Part shown: positions 12,240 through 23,500 of the stretch, piece by piece
Position numbering within the stretch: the stretch's first letter is position 1
Layout of the letters: each line of letters starts with the position of its first letter
Source of the DNA: Sceloporus undulatus
Taxonomy: Eukaryota; Chordata; Lepidosauria; Squamata; Phrynosomatidae
Assembly (NCBI RefSeq): GCF_019175285.1
Contig: NC_056528.1
Coordinates: 20,085,657-20,149,656 of the forward strand
Length of the DNA: 64,000 nt
Reading direction: 5' to 3'
Translations under genes and position numbers: made by a program
The notes under the pieces: model-generated
Databases searched by the model: none
What the model saw: only the letters and a program-made list of their open reading frames with translations
Told to the model about the DNA's origin: nothing

Positions 12240-12457
12240 CCTGCCCTGACCATCTCATGTTATCCTCAGCACTTCTCCAGCACCACATTTCTAATGAGTT
12301 GATTTTCTTCCCATCTGCTTTCTTCACTGTCCAGCTTTCGCATCCATACATGGTGATGGGGAATACAATGGCTTGGACAATTTTCACTTTAGCACCGCAT
12401 CTCCAATGAATTGATTTTCCTTCTATCCGCTTCTTTCCATACATGGCGATGGGGAAT
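12240..12457 (-). repeat. RTE/Bov-B-type LINE fragment with internal duplication
   Basis: On the minus strand it encodes FPITMYGCESWTVKKADGKK, the C-terminal block of RTE/L1-like LINE proteins. The 'iinsLEMWCW' piece and the cat-acatgg-gatgggg block occur twice, so the fragment is internally duplicated. Confidence 0.6.
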
Positions 12458-12534
12458 GCAGCGGGCCCTTGGTATCTGCTGGGTTTTGCTTCCAGGACCC
12501 CCACCCCATGGATAACAAAATCTATGGATGCCAC
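12458..12534. repeat. Tigger-like DNA transposon fragment
   Basis: gcgggcccttggtatctgct and the following ggttttgcttccaggaccc match the end of the longer copy at 60037-60263 in inverted orientation. Confidence 0.65.
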
Positions 12535-12539
12535 AAAAC

Positions 12540-12700
12540 CCATTGGATGACCCTGAGCAAGTCACACTCTCTCCACCTCAGGGAAAGGCAATGGCAAACC
12601 TCCTCTGAACAAATCTTGCCAAGAAAGTCTCATGATAGATTTGTCTTAGGGTTGCCATAAGTCAGAAAGGACTTGAAGGCACACAACAACAGCAACAACA
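12540..12700 (+). repeat. Sauria-type SINE, 3' part
   Basis: Starts at cattggatgaccctgagcaa and runs through ggcaatggcaaacctc to acttgaaggcacacaacaac, the Bov-B-like SINE tail. The tRNA-like head is missing. Confidence 0.8.
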
Positions 12701-13447
12701 GGCATGAGCGCCTCTGGCAAAAGAAAGGGCACAGCTGGCGCACCAGTTGAAACTGGGCAGATACTCCTGGCCGCTGTGCCAACCTGTCCTTCCAGGAACA
12801 GCGCGAGGTCCAAGAGCTACGAACCTGAGCTTAGTGCCTGATTCGATCAAATTGCATTAGGAATGGGCATTTCCATCACAAAGGTGATAAGCAGGCACGA
12901 CAGTACATATAGTAAAAATGCCATCTAAAGAATAAATGATCATCTTGGGCTTATCTTTTCCAGCCAATTGTCGAGGACGGCGTTCGCCATCAAGCATGAT
13001 TGTTGCACTTACTGTCAGTTTACGGCCTGCTTACCCATCCAAATTGACCATTAAAATGCTGCAAAGTTGCATTTTCCTCTGTAGTTACCCAAAATAAAAA
13101 TAAAAGGAAATTGCCCCCAAACCGAAGCCATTTAATTTTGTCCCTGCAAAAAAAAAGGGAGAGGAATGGGGGGGGTGTCATTGTGTCGAATCCTCTGCAC
13201 AATAACGTTTCCCACCCTGTTGCAGAAACTATTCTCCGAGCTGATTTATTCTAAATGAGTTGTTATAATCAGAAATGTCCCCCTCTTTTCTTGCAGGCAT
13301 CAGTGTTTTGAGAAAGCCATCACCCAGATGGCCCAATATCTCACGCTGATTACTTATCAAAGCCATTTCCAAAATTAGGTTTTTGCATGCAGTGGCAGAG
13401 AGTATGCAGACGATGGTTTGGGGCAGGAGGAGAAGGATACATATATT
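12701..13447. other. Unique, repeat-free block
   Basis: No exon and no recognised repeat. Moderate GC and several CpGs are kept in non-repetitive text (for example around 12970-13030). It is a candidate conserved noncoding element. Confidence 0.3.
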
Positions 13448-13630
13448 ATTTACTGGTGTAGTGGTTAAGATTCCTGGAGACCAGGGTTCAAATCCCTGCT
13501 CATCCATGGAAGCCCACTGGGTGATCTTAGGTAAGTCATGCTCTCTCAGCCTCAATGGCAAACATGCTCTGAAGAAACCTTACGATAAAGTAACCCATAA
13601 GTTGCAGTCACTTGAAGGCACACAACAACG
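13448..13630 (+). repeat. Sauria-type SINE
   Basis: A tRNA-like head with A-box (tggtgtagtggttaag) and B-box (ggttcaaatcc), the catggaagcccactgggtga body and the acttgaaggcacacaacaa tail. It is slightly deleted internally. Confidence 0.82.
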
Positions 13631-13697
13631 CCTTCGGTGTATAGTGTGAGACCTGGCTTGTAGTTGGAGGCCTGGTATCACCAGTAGTTCGGAGACT

Positions 13698-13925
13698 AGT
13701 CCACATCTTGTTTGAGCATTGGACTCAGACTCCCGGAGATCAGGGTTTGAATCCCTGCTCTGTCATGGAAACCCATTAGGTTACTGTTCCAGGGAAAAGG
13801 AAAAGAGGAAAACCATACTGAGTCTGCAAGACCTGAGCCAAGCTGTTGATAACAAGGTGACTTGGAAATCTCATTTATACGGTCGCCATGAGTCCAAGTT
13901 TACTTGATGGCAGGGAATGACAACA
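13698..13925 (+). repeat. tRNA-headed SINE with divergent tail
   Basis: Head as in the Sauria SINEs (gagcattggactcagactc, B-box ggtttgaatcc). The 3' half differs: gtctgcaagacctgagccaa, then ctcatttatacggtcgccat. It may be another tRNA-SINE subfamily. Confidence 0.6.
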
Positions 13926-15234
13926 AACCGTTCAGTCATTGATTCGGTGGGTTTACTCTAGTGGAGACTAACCAATTGGATTCAGGCCTCGTACAAATTT
14001 AGCCTGGGAAGTTGCTTAAATCAGCACTAATCTTCCCGTTCCCATACTCTTAGTCGTAGTATGGATTTTTCAGGACCGATTTGGTGGATAGCTCCACCGC
14101 AATTCAAATCAATCGCTTCCAATGCCAGAGCAACTGCCTAAGCATACTGAGTTTTAATATATATATGTGTTGATGCATAAATTCCTTTCAAATGACTGGC
14201 AAAAGACATTTCCCTCCTCAGTGTATTGGGCCCAGATGGGTTTTTAAAGTGTTAGCATCATAGCCAAATCCGAATCACTACCCAGAGGCGTGAAAGAGTT
14301 AACTTGTATTACTGACCTCCTTGGATACTTTTTGCATTTGCTTTGCAGTTTGAGTTAATGACAGAGGTGCATTAGGCCAAGATGGAAATGTCACCCCACC
14401 GTCATGCAATGGATGCCCATACATGTAACTTCATGGTAACTCTTAGGTGCATACAGATATTGCAGAACTGCTTGATTCAATTTTGCACACACACAAAGCC
14501 ATTTATGAAGACGTACGTCTCGAGCAGAATGCCAGACAATGTCACTAAAGCTGCCCCCAAAGCCTATTTGAATTTGAAAGATACCTCCTGAGAAGCAAAG
14601 TGATCCAGCCTCACAATTCTCTGAAACGGTGCAACCATTTTCTAGCACAACGATCAATATCTGCATGAATATGTATGACGTTGCATTAAAATGATTCTCA
14701 TGAATAAATTAAACACAGGCAAATGACTTATGGAGATTGTATTAAACGGGAACACAGCGTCGCCATCTTTCAGTCCTGAGCAATGTCTCTTCCAGAAGCT
14801 CTGCCTCTCTGGAGAGAAGCAATTCTGGAAGAGACAATTACCGGCATCTCCTTTCGGATTAAGAAGAAGCCTGTGCTTGTTGGTTAACCTTTTTCTTCTT
14901 CTTGCTTAATGAGGAGGAACTTTGGCAGTTGAGACTCCAGTAGCAGGAACGGTCTATCTGGAACCTGGGTTTTGCTTGGACGCCGACATCTGGCTTGTTT
15001 GTTTTGCACTGAACTGTGCCATGTTCTGCATGTAGTGGCCACGATTCTCTCTATTTTGCAAGTTGTGTTGAGTCTCTCCTTGGAGGAAAAGGCACTCAAA
15101 TAATGGATAGATGGGTGGATGTTTAATAATTAATTAATTAATTAATTAATTAAAGCTTTGTTTTTACCCCGCCGTGGCTTAGCTCTGCACATCATCCATA
15201 GAGAATGATGTGTGTGTATGCTCTTGTTAACTCT
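13926..15234. other. Unique block with a (TTAA)n run
   Basis: No gene and no known repeat apart from a TTAA microsatellite at about 15122-15153. The text at 13930-14900 is non-repetitive. Confidence 0.3.
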
Positions 15235-15472
15235 GGCTGCATATGCACTGCTGCAATGATCCAGTTTGACACCACTTTAACTGCCATGGCTCAGTGCTTT
15301 GGGATGCTAGGAACTTGTAGTTTGGGGAGACATGTAGCCTTTTTTTCAGACAGCTGTGGTGCCCCAACAAACAAACAAACAAACAAACAAACCAATCCCA
15401 GAATGCCATAGCATTGGGACCATGGCAGATAAAGTGGTGTCAGGCTGGGTTATTTCTGCAGTGCGGATGCAG
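15235..15472. repeat. MITE family A copy carrying a (CAAA)n expansion
   Basis: Starts ggctgcatatgcactgctgc and ends ctgcagtgcggatgcag. A run of CAAA units (about 15365-15393) has grown inside the right arm, where other copies have a plain acaacaaac. Confidence 0.75.
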
Positions 15473-16590
15473 AAAGCACTTCTATCTTAAACACAAAGGA
15501 AAATAAAAGACTCTGTTCTCAAAAAGGGGAAAGGTGTACCAAGTGCTGTAGGCTGTAGGAAGAAATCCCAATGAATATCATTGGGTCACCATTATGTTGA
15601 CAGGCAAGTTGAATGCACATTCACACACACATTCTGGTTTGGTTTGGATAGGCAATTGGATTTAGGCGACCCAAAGGTAATTTTTGGAGGTCTGATTCAG
15701 ATAGATTTGCTTCCTTGCCAGATAACTCAGCGGTGCCCATAGGTTATTGAAGGATTTCTTGCGCAGCCGCTGCCGATGAAAGATCACATTCCCTTCCATG
15801 CCATTATGGAAAGGTTTACTGTTTCTGCCGCATTTCTAAATGCGTTCCCAAACAGCCTGCCTTGCAAGCTGAGAAGAATAACTGGTTCATTTGTGATAGC
15901 AAACGATCTTTAATTTGATTTTAAATGCAATGACAGCAGAATTTATTTCTCGTCGGATGGCCTCCCTGCGCTGCTGAGGACGAGGCGGTATTTAACCCAA
16001 AACATGATGTAGATTCCTACCAAATCGGCTGAAATGGGCATAAGATCCCGTTATGTTTATTGGGTTTAAGGGGGGGAAATTACACAAGGATTGCCGAGTG
16101 CCGTATATAACCGGAATGGGTCGTTTTTTGTCATTTTTACAGTAGCTTAGATCATTCCTGTCCTTGGCTGCTCCCCGTTTTTCAGCCATGAAAATACAGC
16201 CGGCCGTGACTCACATTACAGATAAACTAGCCTGATGTGTTATTAAATTGTTTTTTTATTAATCTAAAGCACCGCAAAGGGTTTGAGCGGCTAAATCAAG
16301 TCCTCGATGGTTGCTTTTCCTCCGCTATAGCTTTATAACAGAGGACTCATTTATGAGCGTGTTACAGAAGATGAGGAGATCTCCAGCGCTGCTAATATCT
16401 TTCACTTATAGCTTTGGTTTTTTATGGCTTTGCGTGGCTCCAAAAGGAGAAGAGCTAGTCCATCCTCTTTCAAAATGCAACATATTGTGTCTCTTTTCGG
16501 GTCTTTGTACATTGGCCTCCTATTCTGTATCATCATGGGTGAAGTTTAAATGCCTGGGTTAGGCATATGTGTTTGTGTGTTTGTGTGATG
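15473..16590. other. Unique block, repeat-poor
   Basis: I see no exon. The part at 15750-16540 contains no repeat that I recognise and mixes AT-rich homeobox-like words with preserved CpGs, as conserved noncoding elements often do. This is inference only. Confidence 0.3.
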
Positions 16591-16594
16591 TCTG

Positions 16595-16700
16595 GTATTT
16601 GTTGGTGATCTCCCATCCTAGTATTCCCAGGGCTGACCCTGCTTAGCTTCCAAGATCAGACAAGAACTGGTGCCTTTAGGGTATTTAGGCCCTTGGCAAT
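16595..16700 (-). repeat. 5S-Sauria SINE head fragment
   Basis: On the minus strand it matches 5S rRNA internal sequence: gatcttggaagctaagcagg, then gggctgaccct in reverse on the plus strand. Only the 5S-derived head is present. Confidence 0.75.
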
Positions 16701-16764
16701 GTGATAGCCATCTTTGCCTTCCTGTGTTAAGAGATTAAGTTCATCGTGTTCGTTTCCCATCCTC

Positions 16765-17142
16765 TGTGCATTAATATGTGTATGTGCCTTCAACTCACCT
16801 GTTAGCTTATGGCGAACCCATGACTTTCAGAGTGTTTTCTCAGGCAAGGAAGACTCAGAGGTGATATTGGGGCTGTACCAAAGCCATGCTCCAGTCCTTA
16901 AGATTGGAGCATGGCTTTGGCATGGCTTCCGGCCTCTTAGGGCGCATGCATCATTTAAACCACATACCTCCAAAGTGACCCGAAGCAGCTTTATTTTGGC
17001 CTGTCTGTTCGGGCCCCTTGTCAGTTCCTTCCTCCAAAATGCAGCCTATGGCACCTGGTATTCATTGGCAACCTCCCCTCCAAGTGCTAACCAAGAGTAG
17101 CCCTGCTTAGCTTCCAAGACCAGACACAATCCGGCGCCTTTA
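16765..17142 (-). repeat. 5S-Sauria SINE split by MITE family B
   Basis: The Bov-B-like tail (gtgccttcaactcacctg) and middle (ttctcaggcaaggaa) lie left of a MITE. The 5S-derived head (gcttagcttccaagaccaga) lies right of it. The SINE break points join naturally around gaggtg and gtcagttcc. Confidence 0.78.
16862..17017. repeat. MITE family B, truncated, inside a SINE
   Basis: Right arm intact (tttaaaccacatacctccaa and gcagctttattttggcc). The left arm is mostly missing, with the central hairpin ccagtcctta/agattgg retained. Confidence 0.72.
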
Positions 17143-17149
17143 GAGCAGT

Positions 17150-17235
17150 GGTTCTCAACCTGTGGGTCGTGACATGTTTGGAGTCCAAACGACCCTTTCA
17201 CCGGGGTCACCTGAGACCATTGGAGAACACAGTAG
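17150..17235. repeat. SPIN-like hAT end
   Basis: cagtggttctcaacctgtgg followed by gaccctttcaccggggtc is the 5' end of SPIN-type hAT elements, which are known in lizards and several mammals (from memory). The other end is missing. Confidence 0.65.
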
Positions 17236-17341
17236 GGTCTTAAAATTAGGGGGCAGACTTCCCTGAACTACAACTCCCAAGGAAACAGAGCAGCGGAGGA
17301 TCAGGGACTAATCAGAATACCAGGGAATCTGTAGTTTGCAG

Positions 17342-17382
<41 letters not shown>
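17342..17382. repeat. (AAT)n microsatellite
   Basis: An uninterrupted run of 13 or so AAT units. Confidence 0.95.
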
Positions 17383-17383
<1 letters not shown>

Positions 17384-17827
17384 GGTAGGTTGATTCTGAT
17401 GTACTTTCAAAACATCTATTGCGGAGGAAATGGTTGTCTTGGACTGAAAAATACAAAGAGATTTCACTGGGGTGGAATGGAGCTGGCTTTCAATGAATGT
17501 AAAGTCAAATGGCATCTGGATTATTAATGGCTGGACACGATTGCATATTAAATCTAATGACTATTAATTAGGCCGTGGACGAGTGGGATGGCATGCCAAG
17601 ACCTCCACCTGCCGGTCCCCAAATAAATAAAGGAACCCCATAATTCATTGTCAAGGTAGACTTCTGTCACATCCTTCACTTGCAGGCAAATGGATGGCAT
17701 TTGAGATAGAATTTATATAGTGCAAGATAAATATATGCAGAAATTCAGATTGGGATAAATGAATGGGGATTTGTAGTAATCCACTTGTGGTTCACATTCA
17801 GGCATGAATCGATTCAAAATAGACACG

Positions 17828-17902
17828 CTCCAGCCGGCTGAAGGGCGAATTTGAAATGATTCCGATCCGCATCTGGTTCACATTTGCGCAGAATCGATTT
17901 AT
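17828..17902. repeat. Unclassified repeat, inverted partner of 18922-18996
   Basis: tccagccggctgaagggcga ... gcgcagaatcgattt reads as the reverse complement of 18922-18996 with a handful of changes. Probably two arms or two copies of one DNA element. Confidence 0.65.
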
Positions 17903-18757
17903 CATGCTTAAAATGAAGGACATTTTGGAAATCCTCCTGGACAGAAGGTTGAAATGTAGGACATGTCCTAGAAAAGGGGGGCATCTGGTCATGAAATGGA
18001 TGGGACACTGCCATGGAAGTCCTTTGCCCCTGCTGTGTTTTCCAAGACGGACGAAAGTTGGGTCATAAAGATAATAAAAGTGCCCATCGATCCAGGCAAA
18101 AAAAGGAAGGTGAGTGGAAGGTAGAAGGATGGAGTCTGTTGGGGAAGTAAATATATGCATTGCTTACCCTTTCTAAGTCGGTACTTAGATATTCCATGAA
18201 TTTTAAAAGAAAGGAAAGCGGCAGGCATGCTGGAAGATCAGCAGCAAGCCTGGCCCATTAGAAAGACCACTGTGGCTGATAAAGGATGCAGTGTGCTAAG
18301 GATGAGGGTGATGGAGCCATTAAGTAGGAAAATGGAGATGTGGCTGTAAAAGGCTTGTGATCAAATGACAGTGGCTGCCCATAGAGAAGGCCATTAGGGC
18401 ATAAACTGTGAGTAAACTGTGTAGACAGAGAAGTTTGTGAACAATATCTCAGGCAAAGGGCTTCTGGTGTGTTGATAGTGAAGCTTTAAGGTGTTTCAGA
18501 ACACAGTCAAGGGAAATGTCAGGATTGGCATGATGGAGCAAAAAAGTAATGTGTTCAATAATCCATCAATATATGTGTTTGTGCGCGTGCGTGTATGTAT
18601 ATATATATATATATATAGTTCCTGGAAAGCATTAAAGAAAGAGGAAGGCCCAGTTCTACTTGCCACAACAACAAATCAAAGCTGGGGAAGTTACTATTGG
18701 AAAAATAATGGCTCAAATTCAGCATGGGATTTGCGTCTTTGTAAAACCAGGACTCTG

Positions 18758-18996
18758 GGGCCTCATTCCCACTCCCTTTTAAACTGGATCGCAAATTGGT
18801 TTGAACCATTTCAAATGACCCTGGTTCCCATGTGAACTGGGGGAGGGGGGGGGGGGAACCATGCGCTAGACACATTTAACCTGCGTCTTTTTGACACTGA
18901 TTTTTTCCCACATCTTTTCGGATAAATCGATTCTGCGCAAGTGTGAACCAGATGTGGATCAGAATCGATTTAAATTTGCCCTTCAACCTGCTGGAA
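18758..18996. repeat. Unclassified DNA-transposon-like repeat
   Basis: Includes cctcattcccactccctttt, a G-run at 18841-18856, and the aatcgattctgcgcaagtg block that pairs with 17828-17902. Confidence 0.5.
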
Positions 18997-19435
18997 GCAC
19001 TCTTCGTTTACCAAAACCTATGTTACAAACTTCTTTCTCTCATTTAGTCTCAAAGGTTCTGCAAGATCCCTTTGCACACTGATGTAATCTAACACAACAA
19101 TAGCTTGGGATATTCCTTGATTTGGGTAAGTTCACACATCCCTTTAGAAAGTTTTTGGTTACATCCATGCACCAGCACTTTGCACACACCTTGGTGCTAA
19201 TGGGAATGTATACATTCATAAAGTGCACCAGGTGGGTGGATTTCAACAGAGTGCCCTGAAGGAACTGTATTGCATTTGCTGCAGGTTCCTATTTTTCCAA
19301 GGCTTGGGGCTGGAAGTCCTTGCATGCCCTCTGGCGGTCTTCTGCTTCGGCATTTCTAGACCATCAATACAAAAACAATTGATCTCAGCTTCCCTAACTT
19401 CCAGAAGTGACTTTCTCTTTGTGGTGTCTGAATTC

Positions 19436-19795
19436 ACATAATCCTAGAGTTGGAAGAGACCCCCAAAAGGGCCCTGATCCAGTCCAGCCCCCTTCTTCTG
19501 CCATGCAGGAACTCTCAGTCAAAGCATCCCCATTGACAGATGGCCATCCAGCCTCTGCTTGAAGACCTCCAAAATAGGAGACTCCACTACCCTCTGAGGG
19601 AGTTTGTTTGACTGTCAAGGAGGTTCCTCCTAATGTTAAGGTGGAATCTCTTTCCTGGAACTTGTATCCATTGTTCTGGGTCCTGTTCTCTGGAGCAGCA
19701 GAAAACAAGCTTGCTCCCTCCTCAATATGACATCCCTTCAAGTATTTAAACAGGGCGATCATATCACCTCTTAACCTCTTCTCCACTAAACACAG
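19436..19795 (-). repeat. CR1 LINE, antisense
   Basis: agagttggaagagacccc through cctcttaacctcttctcc. The minus strand reads the CR1 C-terminal motif [16 protein letters not shown] second CR1 start (cacagagttggaaga) follows at once. Confidence 0.85.
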
Positions 19796-19823
19796 AACCA
19801 CAGAGTTGGAAGATATACATATA

Positions 19824-19871
19824 GGTATATCTATATAATAATACAGCATATATATATATATATATATATAT

Positions 19872-19906
<35 letters not shown>

Positions 19907-19971
19907 TAGATATAGATATATAGATATAGATATATATAGATATATATGCTGTATTATTATATAGATATACC
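19824..19971. repeat. AT-rich perfect palindrome around (TA)n/(GATA)n
   Basis: Arms 19824-19854 and 19941-19971 are exact 31-nt reverse complements, starting ggtatatctatataataata. The 86-bp centre is TA and GATA/ATAGAT repeats. It could extrude as a hairpin or cruciform. Confidence 0.92.
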
Positions 19972-20082
19972 TTTCCTTGTCCTTTTTCTTTTCTTTTTAC
20001 GTCCTTCTCTCCACTATTTTTAATTCTTCGACCTGTGGCACTTTCTTAATATCTAATTTTAAAATCTAATAAAAAGTTGTTG

Positions 20083-20132
20083 TTGTTATTATTATTATTA
20101 TTATTATTATTACAGTATTATTATTATTATTA
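20083..20132. repeat. (ATT)n microsatellite
   Basis: Two ATT runs separated by acagt. Confidence 0.9.
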
Positions 20133-20164
20133 AAAGTTGCCCTTGTTGCTTTAAGTCTCTGCTG

Positions 20165-20381
20165 AGGCTAGAACCCGGAAGCGCCCTGGGCTACGAAGAG
20201 ACATCCCCCTCTATAATTTTTAATTACTATCTCTATGGTCGTCATACGTCATGTCTGTTCTTGAAAAAACTCCGTCTCCCAGCAGGCCTTGCGCTCCTGG
20301 GAGGCCCTTTTCCGTCTCCTGCCACTTCCGGTCTGGCCAGTCAGCGGGAGTCGGCGAGGCTGAGGGAGGGATGCGGGAGCG
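20165..20381 (+). promoter_or_regulatory. UBAC1: UBAC1 promoter region
   Basis: GC- and CpG-rich, without a TATA box near the ATG. Visible sites: ETS-like acccggaagcg (20173-20183), ZNF143/SBS-like actccgtctcccagcaggcc followed by ttgcg (20269-20293), and ETS cacttccgg (20323-20331). A second ZNF143-like motif, reversed (catcctgggatttgtagta, 20549-20567), lies just inside intron 1. This is a housekeeping-type promoter; the transcription start cannot be placed exactly. Confidence 0.65.
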
Positions 20382-20519
20382 ATGTTCGTCCAGGAGGAGA
20401 AGATTTTCGCGGCCAAGGTGCTCCGGCTCCGGCTCTGCTCCCTGGACGGCGCCGAGTGGCTGGAAGAGGTGCCCGAGGACACGGCCGTCGAGAGGCTCAA
20501 GGAGCGGTGCCTCAAACAC
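20382..20519 (+). CDS. UBAC1: UBAC1 exon 1
   Basis: Codons 1-46, from [10 protein letters not shown] to ERCLKH. It ends in phase 0 at donor CAC|gtaagg. This is the first half of the ubiquitin-like domain. Confidence 0.95.
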
Positions 20520-23500
20520 GTAAGGCCCGCGGCTCCTCCGCCCCGAGGCATCCTGGGATTTGTAGTACGGCGAGGCCTCCGAGGCTGGGCTGCAGGGCCT
20601 TTAAAGGCTCTTTACGGTTCTATGTATAGCCAGGAGAAGAGAAGGTGAAGAGGCGATATGGCAGCCCTGTTGAAGGATTGGAAGGGAGGTCAGATTGAGG
20701 AGGGAGCGAGCTTGTTTTCTGATGCTCCAGAGACTAGGACTCAGAGCAGTGGATTCCAGCTCAACATTAGCATTACTTCTACAGTGTAGATCAGGGGTCC
20801 CCAGACTGTGCCCTTTAAGAGGTTGTGGACTTCAGCTCCCAGAAGCCTCAGCCATCTTGGCCAACAGTCAGGGATTCTGGGAGCTGAAGTCCAAAATCCC
20901 TTAAAGGGCACAGTCTGGGGACCACTGCTCTAAGGCATCATGCTCCACTGCCATTGAGGTTCCTCCTAATGTTGAGGCGGGATCTCTCTCCCTGCAGCTT
21001 CAGTCCTAAAACAAGCCTTCTCCCTCCTCAATATGGCACCCCTTCAAGTATTTGAACAGGGCTATCCTGTCACCTCTTAGAGCCACAGAGTTGGAAGAGA
21101 CCCCAAGAAGGGCCCTGATCCAGTCCAGCCCCATTCTGCCATGCAGGAACTCCCAATCAAAGCATCCCCATTGACAGATGGCCATCCAGCCTCTGTTTAA
21201 AAGCCTCCATTCTCCATTGAGGGAGTGTGTTCCACCATCAAACAGCCCTTACTCTCAGGAAGTTCCTCCTAATGTTGAGCTGGAATCTCTTTCCCTGCAG
21301 CTTGCATCCATTGCTCCATTGGATCCTATTCTCTGGAGCAGCAGAAAACAAGCTTGTTCCCTCCTCAATATGACATCCCTTTAAGTATTTAAACAGGGCT
21401 ATCATATCACCTCTTAACCTTCTCTTCTCCAGGCTAAACATCCCCAGCTCCCTAAGTCCTTCCTCAAAGGGCTTATCAGTTTCCAAACCTTTCACCATTT
21501 TGGTTGCTTTCCTTTGGAAACTCAGTTAACTCAGTCAAGGGAAGAGAAGGGAAGGAGAAGGCAAGGTTTTGCTCTTCCCAAGCGACTCAGGCAAAAACAA
21601 ACTGCTGCATACTTTCATAGCTCTTGGTTTCCTCAGCCTTTGCCATCTTGATCTTTCTTTGACGTTGCTTGGCCTTGGTTTTCATCTATGAAATGTTGGA
21701 AGGTATGGGGAAGGCTTGGGTCCAAGGCCCTTCTTTGGACTCATTGAAGGTCGTTGGGTGTCTTTATCTCTCATCATACATATTCAAGGTAGTCTACTTT
21801 GCAGGGTTGTTGGGGGCAGGGTCCTTTTACAGTGCTATGGTTCCCTCATGTGCAGTATTGGGATCTGTAGCTTAGGGAGAGATACTCATAACTCCCAGCC
21901 AGAGAGCTTGGGTGCCTGACAAACTACAAATCCCTGGGGATTAAACTACATGGTGATGGGGTTTCTTTCTCTGGACATCTTCAAAAAGAGGCTCAACAGC
22001 TATATCTACTGGGGATGCTCTAATTCAGTGGTCTCCAAACTGTGCCCTTTAAGAGATTTTGGACTTCAGCTCCCAGAAGTCTCAGCCATGTTGACCAATA
22101 GCCTGGGATTCAGGGAGCTGAAGTCCAAAATCCCTTCAAGAGCATAGTTTGGGGACCACTGCATTGGAGATTCTACATTGGGATTCAATGGCCCATAAGG
22201 CCCCTTCCAACTCTGTGATTGTCTCTCTGCGATAGGTTTGTAATTGGGAAATGAATAGACACAACATCAACATTTAGATCCCCTCTTGCTGCCAGTGAGC
22301 TCAAGGCAGCTTCACATTATCATCATCATCATCATCACATTAAGCCTAGGTGGTTGGAAAAGAGTGATTGAGCCAAGATTATCCACTAAGAGGTGACTAG
22401 AAACCTGGACTTCCAAAGTCTCATTCTGACATTTTAACCGCTTCACTGCAGTCGCTCATATATCCTTCAGTGCTTTTGGACACAAGTGCACAACAACTTG
22501 GACAACTATTACACATGGACTTTCAAGAAAATGGGAACTGGCTACTAGCACTAACCATTTCTTCCCCTTAAATTTGACTCGGGTGGTTTGAATATTCAGT
22601 TTACAAGCCTTCCCTTCGGAGAGTCAGTTAATGACACTGCTCACGCCAGGAAAATACAAACATAAACCTGCTTTGGCATTGTCATCTAGACGTTATTCTC
22701 ATGTGTGTCCATAGCATCGAAACTTGGGTGCCACTTAGAACTGTAACTCCCTTGACTTGATTAATGTTCCTAAACACAATGTTGTGGGAATGCATTGTGT
22801 TGCACTGAGGAATGCATGTGGAATTCATAAGGCTCTTTTGCCCTCTTTTTACAATCATTTGGGGTGAAAACCAGGCTAGTTTTAGAGTCCACTCTGCAGA
22901 GCCTACTTTTCCCACTTTCAATGGCTGCAAAAGTCAGTTGATGTTTCAAAAGATGGGAAGAGGTTCTCATTGAACACATCACCTTTAGAATTGGGATTCC
23001 TTTTCTTCCTGGACATTTTTCCAGTGCCCTAAGTAGAGCATGATCTGCTTTAGCACATTTGTTTAACTTCCATTTACTAACAGAAAGTTCTCCATCTCCC
23101 AGCAGACCCTAAGTATTTGAACTAAAACATCTAATTAGAAAAATAAATAAAGTGTGTTTAATACATTTTAAATATTATGTACAAATAAGTTCAAATCTAC
23201 CTGTGAAAAATAATTTTTACAATTAAAACGTGTCTCAAAGCATTTACAGCAATGTGTACTTTTCTTGCATCTCTGGTTTACATTTAACAGGGAAGGACAG
23301 GGAAAACTGACGCTCTAATTTTAGCACACTCAAAGCACACTAGGCAAGATAAGCTCATCTGCTTCCAACAGAGTTTAACCCTCTTTGACTCTGGTCATTG
23401 GGGCATCTCCAGTTTCACTGGTAGTGTCTATAGGATTATTTACACTATGCGTAAATACACTTGCGCACTTGCCTTTCTTAGGCAAGGAACACAGAGAGAT

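Noticed and set aside
12232-12543. 103-codon minus-strand frame with MYGCESWTVKKA
   Set aside because: An RTE/Bov-B-type LINE fragment with an internal duplication, not a host gene.
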